Assembly: GCA_001603075.1 (NCBI GenBank)
Contig: LVBB01000036.1
Coordinates: 1 to 64,000, forward strand
Length of the DNA stretch: 64,000 bases
Direction of reading: 5' to 3'
From: Phycisphaerales bacterium Planc_01
GTDB lineage: Bacteria; Planctomycetota; Phycisphaerae; Sedimentisphaerales; Anaerobacaceae
Shown here: piece after piece, positions 1 to 8,287 of the stretch
How the letters are laid out: every line of letters starts with the position of its first letter
Position numbering within the stretch: position 1 is the stretch's first letter
Notes under the pieces: generated by a model
Seen by the model: the letters and a program-made list of their open reading frames with translations, nothing else
What the model was told of the DNA's origin: nothing
Database searches by the model: none
Program-made: the position numbers and the translations under genes

Positions 1-1
1 G

Positions 2-2134
2 AGCGAGACGGCATATCATCCCGCCGAGCCACTCGACTATGGGCAGACCTACTATTGGCGGGTCGATGTCGTCGAGGCCGATGGCGGCGCCATCCATGCG
101 GGCGATCTGTGGAGCTTCACCGTCGAACCATACGCGTACCCCATCACCAATGTCGTCGCAACCAGCAATACCGTTTCGGACGCGGGGACCGGCCCCGAAA
201 ACACCGTCAACGGCTCGGGGCTCGACGGCAACGGTCGCCACTCGACGGAACCAACGCATATGTGGCTTGGCGAAGCCGGCGAGGAACCTGTGTGGATCCA
301 GTTCGAATTCGACAGAAGCTACAAGCTCTACGAGATGCGGGTCTGGAACTACAATGTGATGTTCGAGAAGCTGCTCGGTCTGGGAGTTAAGGACGTCACG
401 GTGGAATACTCGACCAACGGGGCCGACTGGACGACCCTCGCCGACGTGCAGTTCAACCAGGCGACAGCCAAAGCCGATTATGCGCACAATACGACCGTGG
501 ACATGGGCGGGGCGATTGCCCAGTTCGTCCGCCTGACGATCAACAGCGGTTACAGCACGAAGGGACAGTATGGATTGAGTGAGGTCCGCTTCCTCTACAA
601 GCCCGTCAAGGCGCGGGCTCCCCAGCCCGCCGACAATGCGGTGGGCATAAATCCGGACGCCACGCTCGGTTGGCGCGCCGGTCGCGAAGCGGCGATCCAC
701 GAGATCTACTTCGACGCCAACAAGACCGCCGTCATCAACGGCACGACCCCTGCCGGCTCTGTCACCGGGAACCGTTATGTCCCCGGCGAACTGAATCTTG
801 GCACGACGTACTACTGGAAGGTCAACGAGGTCAACGAGGCCGCCAGTCCAAGCGTGTGGGAAGGCGACCTCTGGAGTTTCTCCACACGGGAGTTCTTCGT
901 CGTCGAAGATTTCGAGAGCTATACGGACGATATCGACGCCGGCCAGGCCATCTTCGACACGTGGCTGGATGGGTGGGTCAACGAAACCGGTTCGACGGTC
1001 GGCTACCTGAGCTCCCCCTTCGCCGAGAGGACCATCGTCCACGGCGGACGCCAGTCGATGCCCCTGCAGTACAACAACGCCACGGCCCCATGGCGGTCCG
1101 AAGCCGAACGCGTGTGGAGCACCCCCCAGGACTGGACGCGGAACGGAGCAGACACCCTGCGGCTGTTCTTCCGCAGCCCGTCGCTCGAAGAAGGCCAGGC
1201 CGGCAATGCCCCGGATGGCCTGTACGTAGCGATCCATGACAGCAACGGGCGGACCGCCGTCGTCAGACATCCCGATCCGCAGGCGACACTGATCGACGCC
1301 TGGCAACAATGGCGCATCGCGTTCAGCGAACTGAGTGCGGCCGGCGTCGCCCTCAATCGCGTCGCGAAGATGGTCATCGGGGTCGGCGATCCCGACGGTC
1401 AGACGGCCGGCGGCGAGGGCCTGATCTTCATCGATGACATCGGAGTCGGCCATCCCCTTGGCGCGGCGCCCATGGCCACCCAGATCGAGAGTTTCGATGT
1501 TGCGCGCGACTTCGTAAGCGACGGCGTCGAAGGAACCTTCTGGGACGGTTTCCTGGGTCTGGGCGACAACGAAACGGTCGATGCGCTGAATGCGTCGATC
1601 GACCGTCCGGGGCAGTTGTTCATCCAATCGACGGGGGCCTTCTTCCACGAGCCCTGGTCACCCATCGGCCCGTTCCTGTACAAGGTGGTCGAGGGCAACT
1701 TCATTGCGACGGTGAAGGTCGCCGAGTATGCCGGAACGGCCGATGCCCCGGTCTATCATAACACTTGCGGCCTGATGGCCAGGGCCCTGCCCGATGAGGC
1801 CGGGCCAGGCGAAGACTGGGTCTCGCTGGACTACTTCCCCATCTGGAACTGCGGCAATTTCGTTCGCAGCGCCAACGACGACGTGCGCACGGAGAACGGT
1901 CACAACGGCAAGGCCTTCGCGGCCGACCGGTATCTCCAGATCGAACGCATCAGCAACGTGTTCCATTTCCGCACGAGTCCGGACGGCGTCTCGTGGACGG
2001 ATATGGCGGTCTCCCCGCTGAGGCGAGATGACTTCGACGGCGTGGCGGTGCAGGTGGGTCTGTTCCAGGCGACGTACTCGGGCGATCCGGGCTATGCGGC
2101 GTTCGACGACTTCATCCTGGAGACACCCTATTAG
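2..2134 (+). CDS. Secreted/surface discoidin (F5/8 C)-like multidomain protein with DUF1349/LamG-like C-terminus; 5' end outside the window
   Basis: Frame 2 is open from base 2 through the track ORF 260..2134. Contains 'VWIQFEFDRSYKLYEMRVWNYN...VTVEYSTNGADWTTL' (discoidin-like) and 'EFFVVEDFESYTD' linker typical of planctomycete surface proteins. Confidence 0.7.
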   Translation, partial: SETAYHPAEPLDYGQTYYWRVDVVEADGGAIHAGDLWSFTVEPYAYPITNVVATSNTVSDAGTGPENTVNGSGLDGNGRHSTEPTHMWLGEAGEEPVWIQFEFDRSYKLYEMRVWNYNVMFEKLLGLGVKDVTVEYSTNGADWTTLADVQFNQATAKADYAHNTTVDMGGAIAQFVRLTINSGYSTKGQYGLSEVRFLYKPVKARAPQPADNAVGINPDATLGWRAGREAAIHEIYFDANKTAVINGTTPAGSVTGNRYVPGELNLGTTYYWKVNEVNEAASPSVWEGDLWSFSTREFFVVEDFESYTDDIDAGQAIFDTWLDGWVNETGSTVGYLSSPFAERTIVHGGRQSMPLQYNNATAPWRSEAERVWSTPQDWTRNGADTLRLFFRSPSLEEGQAGNAPDGLYVAIHDSNGRTAVVRHPDPQATLIDAWQQWRIAFSELSAAGVALNRVAKMVIGVGDPDGQTAGGEGLIFIDDIGVGHPLGAAPMATQIESFDVARDFVSDGVEGTFWDGFLGLGDNETVDALNASIDRPGQLFIQSTGAFFHEPWSPIGPFLYKVVEGNFIATVKVAEYAGTADAPVYHNTCGLMARALPDEAGPGEDWVSLDYFPIWNCGNFVRSANDDVRTENGHNGKAFAADRYLQIERISNVFHFRTSPDGVSWTDMAVSPLRRDDFDGVAVQVGLFQATYSGDPGYAAFDDFILETPY

Positions 2135-2186
2135 ACCGTCAAGTCCGGCCGGGGATGTGTTCGTCCCCCCGGTTCTCCATAGTCTC

Positions 2187-2217
2187 GGGGGCCTGTGTCG
2201 ATGTGATGCAGGCCCCC
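2187..2217 (+). terminator. Hairpin after the first CDS, possible terminator (no strong T-tract)
   Basis: gggggcctg (2187-2195) / caggccccc (2209-2217), perfect 9-bp stem, 13-nt loop, 53 bp past the stop codon. Confidence 0.4.
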
Positions 2218-2354
2218 TGTCTTATGCGCCGCAGGCAGCCCCATTGCCTCGACGGAGATAGGGCCTTGATGTTTGTCGGGGGCCCGGCTATATTCGACCC
2301 GTCGTTTGCCGGATGAGCAGAGAACCGTTCCCCAGTGGGAGACAGCGGAAGAAG

Positions 2355-3629
2355 ATGAAACCGACGAAAGAAGGCCAGGCCGCGATGGAGAAGATCCGCC
2401 AGTGGGCGAAGGAACACAACCTGGACGTCGCCGGCGGCAGAGTTCGGCGGACGTCATCGCGGTTCTGCCTGGGCGTCGAGCACGGTGACTACAACGGTAC
2501 TGAACTGTTCGGCGTGGGCACTGACCGCTTCATCTGGCTGGCCTACAAGCCCAACGGCACCAATCGCATCCGCCTGTTCAGTGGCAATTTTCCAGACGAC
2601 GGGATCATCAGCTTCGAGAGTGGCAAGGTGCCAGCGCCGAAGTCAGCCGAGATCGCGCATACGTGGGGCCGGTTTCCTTACGGCGTCGATTACGTCCTGA
2701 CCCGCGAAGGGTTCAAGTTCCCCCACGGCTTCGACGCCGTGCTCTATGGCAACATCCCCGGCGGCGGCATGTCCCGCTCGGCCTCGCTGACGATCAACCT
2801 GATCCTGACGCTGCTGGAGGTCAATCACTATGACAAGGACGAAGTGGCGGACATGAAGATCATCGACATGGCCCAGGCAGTCGAGAACGTTTACATCGGC
2901 TCGCCCTGCGGCCAGCTCGACCAGATCATGGTCTACTTCGCCCGGGAAGGCATGGGCACGTACTACAATCCATCCGATCGCTCGATCAAGTATATCCCGC
3001 TGGGCGAAGGTGTCTCCGATTTCCGCATTGCGATTCTGGATACCGGGACCGACCGGCCCGGCCTGGAGAAGGCGACCTATGCGGTGCGCCGGCGCGAATG
3101 TGAGGAGTTCGTCGGGATCTGCCAGGAGGCGGGCTATGAAATGGACTGTCTGGCGGATGTGTTCGACGAGGCGATGTACCGCAAGATCGTCGATCGGTTT
3201 CGGGGGCAGTATCCCGATCTGTGCGATCGGCTGACGTACATTTTCTGCGCCCAGCAGCGGTTCTACCAGATGCTGGAGGCGTGGCAGGCGGGCGATATCG
3301 AAACCGTCGGCGCGATCTTCCGCCAGGACGGCATCGGCCTGCGGGATGACTACAAGATCTCGGGCCCGGAGCTGGAGACCATGTGTGACATCGTCCGCAC
3401 GGTTCCCGGCGTGCTGGGCGAGCGGATGTTGGGCGGCGGCGACAAAGGCGCCTCCGGCGCGCTGGTGCGCGCCGAGAGCGTCGAGGCGGTGCGCGAGGCG
3501 GTCCAGACCGCCTATCCGCGCAGCCGGCCCGATTTCGCCGACAAGTTTGCCGTGCACACGTGCAAGGTCGTCGACGGCGTCAAGGTCTTCGACGGTGAAC
3601 TCTTATACACCGGAAAGCCACTGGCATGA
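2355..3629 (+). CDS. Divergent galactokinase-like GHMP kinase family protein
   Basis: Motifs 'VEHGDYNG', 'PGGGMSRSAS', 'GSPCGQLDQ', 'LGERMLGGGDKGASGALV' align with galactokinase motifs but are altered. Start at ATG 2355 preferred over 2313. Confidence 0.7.
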   Translation: MKPTKEGQAAMEKIRQWAKEHNLDVAGGRVRRTSSRFCLGVEHGDYNGTELFGVGTDRFIWLAYKPNGTNRIRLFSGNFPDDGIISFESGKVPAPKSAEIAHTWGRFPYGVDYVLTREGFKFPHGFDAVLYGNIPGGGMSRSASLTINLILTLLEVNHYDKDEVADMKIIDMAQAVENVYIGSPCGQLDQIMVYFAREGMGTYYNPSDRSIKYIPLGEGVSDFRIAILDTGTDRPGLEKATYAVRRRECEEFVGICQEAGYEMDCLADVFDEAMYRKIVDRFRGQYPDLCDRLTYIFCAQQRFYQMLEAWQAGDIETVGAIFRQDGIGLRDDYKISGPELETMCDIVRTVPGVLGERMLGGGDKGASGALVRAESVEAVREAVQTAYPRSRPDFADKFAVHTCKVVDGVKVFDGELLYTGKPLA

Positions 3630-4588
3630 CGCGAAAACACGCATCACGGAAGAAAGGCTCGCACACGGGCACCGTTCTGTCGAACGTTCAAGCGGGCGAG
3701 TGTTTCTGGAAGCTACGCCTTCGGTTCGATGGCGAAGCGGCCAGGGCGTTCGCCGGGTTCACGCCGGGCCAGTTCATCCAGTTCGACGTCTCTGACCTGG
3801 CGATCCCCTCGACAGGCAGCATCCCGACCGCCCTGCTGGACGGTGCGCGACGCAACGTCCTGCTTCGCCGGCCGTTCAGCTTCTCCGATGTCACGGCCGA
3901 TGCCGATACGACCACAGCCGACCTGCTCTACTGCATCGTCGGTCCGGCGAGCCTGCGGATGACCACGCTTCGCGAAGGCGATACCGCCCATCTCATCGGG
4001 CCGTTGGGCAACGGTTTCGCCGTGCCCGAAGGCAAACAGACCGCCCTGCTGGTCGTCGGCGGCATGGGCCTTCCCCCGATCCGCTGCCTGGCAAAGTCAC
4101 TGAGCATCGAGCACCCGGACATCGAGACGGTCGCCTTCATCGGCTCGCGGACCGTGAACGCTTTGCCCCTGGAGGAACGCCCCGCCAGGTTCGACAAGGG
4201 TATGAGCCTGTCGGTTCCGACATTCGCGACGCTCGGCGTCCCATCGATGGTGGCTACCGACGATGGGTCGGCCGGCCATCAAGGGCCCGTCACAGAATGC
4301 CTCTCGCAGTGGCTGCGAGAGAACCCAGACCGTCCGCGAGAAGAGGTCATCGTCTATGCGTGCGGTCCGGAACGCATGCTGGCGGCTGTCGCACAGATCG
4401 CAAACGCAAAGGAGATCGACTGCCAGGTCAGTATGGAACGCCGAATGGCCTGCGGGATCGGACTGTGCCAGAGCTGCGCGATCGAGTGCCGTGTTGTCGG
4501 TTCGGACGAAACCATCTACAAACTCTGTTGCCAGGACGGCCCCGTCTTTGACGCAAGAGAAGTCGTTTTTGGCGCCGATGACGCCTGA
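3626..4588 (+). CDS. pyrK: Dihydroorotate dehydrogenase electron transfer subunit (PyrK-like)
   Basis: FAD/NAD-binding reductase layout, C-terminal Cys cluster 'MACGIGLCQSCAIEC...KLCCQDGPVF'; followed by pyrD; start overlaps the upstream stop. Confidence 0.85.
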   Translation: MTRKHASRKKGSHTGTVLSNVQAGECFWKLRLRFDGEAARAFAGFTPGQFIQFDVSDLAIPSTGSIPTALLDGARRNVLLRRPFSFSDVTADADTTTADLLYCIVGPASLRMTTLREGDTAHLIGPLGNGFAVPEGKQTALLVVGGMGLPPIRCLAKSLSIEHPDIETVAFIGSRTVNALPLEERPARFDKGMSLSVPTFATLGVPSMVATDDGSAGHQGPVTECLSQWLRENPDRPREEVIVYACGPERMLAAVAQIANAKEIDCQVSMERRMACGIGLCQSCAIECRVVGSDETIYKLCCQDGPVFDAREVVFGADDA

Positions 4589-4612
4589 CATTTTCCTGGA
4601 TTACGAGCAAGA

Positions 4613-5554
4613 ATGGCTGAGCGATTCGATATGTCGGTGAAGTTCGCCGGGCTGAAGCTGGCGAATCCGGTGTTCACCGCATCGGGCACGTGCGGATACG
4701 CCGACGAACTGGCCGACTTCCTGGACGTCGATGCGCTGGGTGGCTTCATCACCAAGAGCATCACGCTCAAGCCGCGCAAGGGCAACCCGACGCCCCGGAT
4801 TGTCGAGACCGACGCCGGGATGCTCAACGCCATCGGTCTGGCCAATGTGGGCCTGGAGCGATTCGTCGCCGAGAAGCTGCCGGTAATCGCACGGATGAAG
4901 TCGGCCGTTTTCGTCAACGTTGCCGGCACAACGATCGAGGAATACGTTGCGGTCGTCGAACGACTTGCCGAGGAAAAGGCCATCGCCGGTTTCGAGTTGA
5001 ACATCAGTTGCCCAAACGTCAAGAAAGGCGGCATCAGCTTCGGGACCGACCCGGCCCAGGTCGAGGAGATCACCCGGGCCGTCAAGAAGGCATGCGGCTC
5101 GAAGGTGTTGATCGTCAAACTCGCCCCGGCGGTAACCGACATCAGCGTTACCGCACGGGCAGCGGTGGCCGGCGGCGCCGACGCCCTGAGCCTCATCAAC
5201 ACGTTCACGGCGATGGTCATTGATATCGAGACGCGGCGGCCGGTGCTGGCCAACCGGACCGGGGGACTGTCCGGTCCTGCGATCAAGCCGGTGGCGGTCT
5301 ACCTCGTCAACAAGGTCTACCGCGAAGTGGCGCGAGAGGCGGGGATTCCACTGCTGGGGCTCGGCGGCATTCGTTCGGCCGCAGACGCCGTGGAGTTCCT
5401 GATCGCCGGCGCAACGGCCGTCGCCATCGGAACGGCCAGTTTCGTTGAACCGGATTGCGCGACGCAGGTCGTCGCGGGGCTTCGGGAGTACTGTCTGCGA
5501 AAGAAGATCGCCCGGCTCGATGAACTGACAGGCTCGCTCCACGAGCCGGCCTGA
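4613..5554 (+). CDS. pyrD: Dihydroorotate dehydrogenase, class 1B catalytic subunit
   Basis: 'LANPVFTASGTCGYADEL', 'NISCPNVKKGG', 'VKLAPAVTDI', 'GLGGIRSAADAVEFLIAGATAVAIGTA'. Confidence 0.92.
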   Translation: MAERFDMSVKFAGLKLANPVFTASGTCGYADELADFLDVDALGGFITKSITLKPRKGNPTPRIVETDAGMLNAIGLANVGLERFVAEKLPVIARMKSAVFVNVAGTTIEEYVAVVERLAEEKAIAGFELNISCPNVKKGGISFGTDPAQVEEITRAVKKACGSKVLIVKLAPAVTDISVTARAAVAGGADALSLINTFTAMVIDIETRRPVLANRTGGLSGPAIKPVAVYLVNKVYREVAREAGIPLLGLGGIRSAADAVEFLIAGATAVAIGTASFVEPDCATQVVAGLREYCLRKKIARLDELTGSLHEPA

Positions 5555-5604
5555 GACAAACAGAGATCTGACAGCGTTTCACAAGAGAGAAGGGACACTC
5601 GAAG

Positions 5605-7089
5605 ATGAAACGACGCGACTTTCTCAAGACCGTCGGCAGCGGTGTCGCCGCCACCTTCCTGGGCGGCCGCAGCGCCGCCCCATCAAACAGGACGAAGGCG
5701 ACCGGGACGCCACGGCCGAACATCCTCTGGATCCTCTCCGAGGATACCTCGCCGGACCTTGGCTGCTACGGCCATCCGCTGGTTCGCACGCCGAACCTCG
5801 ATAAGCTGGCCCGCGAGGGCGCCCGCTTCACCAATGCGTTCGTCACCGCACCGGTCTGCTCGGCCGCCCGCTCCGCCTTCATGACGGGCATGTACCAGAC
5901 CAGTATCGGGGCTCACAACCATCGCAGCCATCGCGACGATGGATACACGCTGCAGGCGCCCGTGCGCGTGTTCACCGAGTACTTCCGCCAGGCGGGCTAC
6001 TTCATCAGCAACTGCGCGGGCTTGAACTACAAAAGGGCCGGCAAGACCGACTGGAACTTCACACCCAAGGACGACCCCTTCGACGGCACGGATTGGTCGC
6101 AGCGCAAGCCGGGCCAGCCCTTCTTCGCCCAGATCAACCTCAGCCTGACTCACCGGGATTTCAAGCGGGACGAGAAGAACCCGATCGACCCGACGGCCGT
6201 GCAACTGCCGCCCTGCTATCCCGACCATCCGGTCGCCCGGCGCGACTGGGCCGACTACCTCGAATCCATCCAGAACCTCGATACCGAGGTCGGCGTCGCG
6301 CTGGCCTGGCTGGAGAAGGAAGGTCTGGCCGACAATACCATCGTCATGTACTTCGGCGATCACGGCCGCCCGCACGTGTGGGACAAGCAATGGCTCTACG
6401 ACGGCGGCATTCACATTCCCATGATGGTCCGCTGGCCCCGCCACATCGTGCCCGGCACCGTCGTTGACGACCTCGTCAGCAGCATCGATTTCGCGCCGAC
6501 CTTCCTGTCTCTGGTCGGTATCACGCCGCCGAAGCACCTTCAGGGCCACGCGTTTCTCGGCCGCAACAAGAGGACGCGCAAGTACATCTTCGCCGCCCGT
6601 GACCGGTGTGACGGCACCGTCGATCGCATCCGTTGTATCCGTTCGAGGCATTACAAGTATATCCGCAACTACTACCCTGATCGGCCGTACACACAGTTCA
6701 ACGCCTACAAGAAGCTACAATACCCCGTTGTGACGCTGCTGCAGGTGCTTCGTAACCGCGGACAACTGACACCAGAACAGGCACGCCTCATGACCCCGAC
6801 GCGACCCAAAGAAGAGTTCTACGACCTCGAAAAGGACCCGTTTGAAACGCGTAACCTCGTCGATGATCCCGCCTGCACAAAGGCCCTGAAGGAGCATCGC
6901 CGCAAGCTCGACGAATGGATCAAGGCCACCAAAGACCAGGGAGAAGAACCCGAGCCCCAGGAGGTGGTCGCCTATTGGCAGAAGGACATGGCGGACTACT
7001 ACCAACGGCAGATGACCAACCGGGGTCTGTCACCCGACATCCTCGATGAGGACTACCTGAGTTGGTGGGTCAAGAAGCTGATTGTCTGA
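5605..7089 (+). CDS. Type I sulfatase, formylglycine-dependent; Tat-like leader
   Basis: 'RPNILWILSEDTSPDLGCYGHPLVRTPNLDKLAREGARF', core 'CSAARSAFMTG', 'YFGDHGRPHVWDKQWLYDGGIHIPMMVRWP'; N-term 'MKRRDFLKTVGSGVAATFLGG'. Confidence 0.92.
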   Translation: MKRRDFLKTVGSGVAATFLGGRSAAPSNRTKATGTPRPNILWILSEDTSPDLGCYGHPLVRTPNLDKLAREGARFTNAFVTAPVCSAARSAFMTGMYQTSIGAHNHRSHRDDGYTLQAPVRVFTEYFRQAGYFISNCAGLNYKRAGKTDWNFTPKDDPFDGTDWSQRKPGQPFFAQINLSLTHRDFKRDEKNPIDPTAVQLPPCYPDHPVARRDWADYLESIQNLDTEVGVALAWLEKEGLADNTIVMYFGDHGRPHVWDKQWLYDGGIHIPMMVRWPRHIVPGTVVDDLVSSIDFAPTFLSLVGITPPKHLQGHAFLGRNKRTRKYIFAARDRCDGTVDRIRCIRSRHYKYIRNYYPDRPYTQFNAYKKLQYPVVTLLQVLRNRGQLTPEQARLMTPTRPKEEFYDLEKDPFETRNLVDDPACTKALKEHRRKLDEWIKATKDQGEEPEPQEVVAYWQKDMADYYQRQMTNRGLSPDILDEDYLSWWVKKLIV

Positions 7090-7125
7090 ACCGTGCCCGA
7101 GTCTTTCGATATTCCGGAGGTGAAC

Positions 7126-8283
7126 ATGAGCCAGCCCCTCTCGCGAACGCTGGGCATTGTCGTCCTCGTCGTTCTCGTCACACAACCGTTCCAGGGATCG
7201 GTCCGAGCCGCAGCAGAGGCCGACCGCATGACTTACGCCCAGGCCAAGGCGCGAATCCCGCAGCGTCAGTTGCCCGACTTCTGGGTCGGCGACGTCAAGG
7301 GCCTTGCAGCGCGCTTCGAGACACTCGCCCGAGGCACGGCCCGCGTTGCTGCGATCTCACCGGGCGGGCGAGCGATCCATTTGATCAGCTATGGCGAGAA
7401 GGAACAAGTCGAGGGCAAGGCGAATTTCAACTCTGCCATCGGAGGCCGCCTGCCGAGCGCCTATATGGACAAGGGGGCGCGGAAAAAACCCGTAGTCTTC
7501 TTCGTCGGTCCGGTGCACGGTCACGAGGTCGAGGCATTGACCGGTCTGGTGAACCTCATCGAGATCATGGAAACGGGCAAGGACCTACGGGGCAGAGACC
7601 AAAGTCACCTGCGAGCACTCGGTTCGCAGTGCCGTCTGCTGATCGTTCCGGCGGGCAACCCCGACGGGACGGCGAGGTTCGAGCCCCGCTCGCTTCAGGG
7701 CATGGAGCAGAACGACCTGCGTTTCTGGGGCCAGGGCACCTGGAGCGACGATGCGCTCTGCGGCTGGCCCCACGTCAAGCGACAGCACCCGCTCGTGGGC
7801 GACAACGTCGGCTTCCTGGGCTGCTACTTCAACGATGCCGGGATCAACCCGATGCACGACGAATTCTTCGCACCGATGGGGCCCGAGGCGCCCGCCATCC
7901 TGAAAATCGCCCGCGAAGAAGGGCCCGATCTGGCGGTCTCGCTGCACAGCCACGAGCCGTCCCCGGCGTTGCTGCGACCGGCTTACCTGCCCAAGGCCGT
8001 CCAGCAGGACGTTCGCACGCTGGCGGAGCGCTATTACGCGATGCTGGATCAGCACAACCTGCCGCACAACAGCCCGCCCCAGGTACGCGCCGAGGACCAG
8101 GAGATGCCCAGCGCCTTCAATCTGACCAGCGCACTCTACCACAGCAGCGGCGCGACCTCGTTCACGTTTGAATGTCCACACGGCATCAAGGGGAACTGCG
8201 AAGTGACGCACGAGCAAATCCTCGACATGCAACTGATCCTCTATGAGGCCATGCTGCAACATGAACTCGATAAGAAGAGATGA
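7126..8283 (+). CDS. M14-family zinc carboxypeptidase-like secreted protein
   Basis: 'GPVHGHEVEALTGLVNLIEIM' (HxxE) and 'VSLHSHEPS'; ATG 7126 has GGAGGTG upstream and a signal peptide. The track start at 7093 is an alternative GTG. Confidence 0.75.
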   Translation: MSQPLSRTLGIVVLVVLVTQPFQGSVRAAAEADRMTYAQAKARIPQRQLPDFWVGDVKGLAARFETLARGTARVAAISPGGRAIHLISYGEKEQVEGKANFNSAIGGRLPSAYMDKGARKKPVVFFVGPVHGHEVEALTGLVNLIEIMETGKDLRGRDQSHLRALGSQCRLLIVPAGNPDGTARFEPRSLQGMEQNDLRFWGQGTWSDDALCGWPHVKRQHPLVGDNVGFLGCYFNDAGINPMHDEFFAPMGPEAPAILKIAREEGPDLAVSLHSHEPSPALLRPAYLPKAVQQDVRTLAERYYAMLDQHNLPHNSPPQVRAEDQEMPSAFNLTSALYHSSGATSFTFECPHGIKGNCEVTHEQILDMQLILYEAMLQHELDKKR

Positions 8284-8287
8284 CACC

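Noticed and set aside
7062-8171. 369-aa plus-strand ORF in another frame of the M14 peptidase gene
   Set aside because: Pro/Arg/Gly-rich out-of-frame translation; the 7126..8283 frame has signal peptide and active-site motifs.
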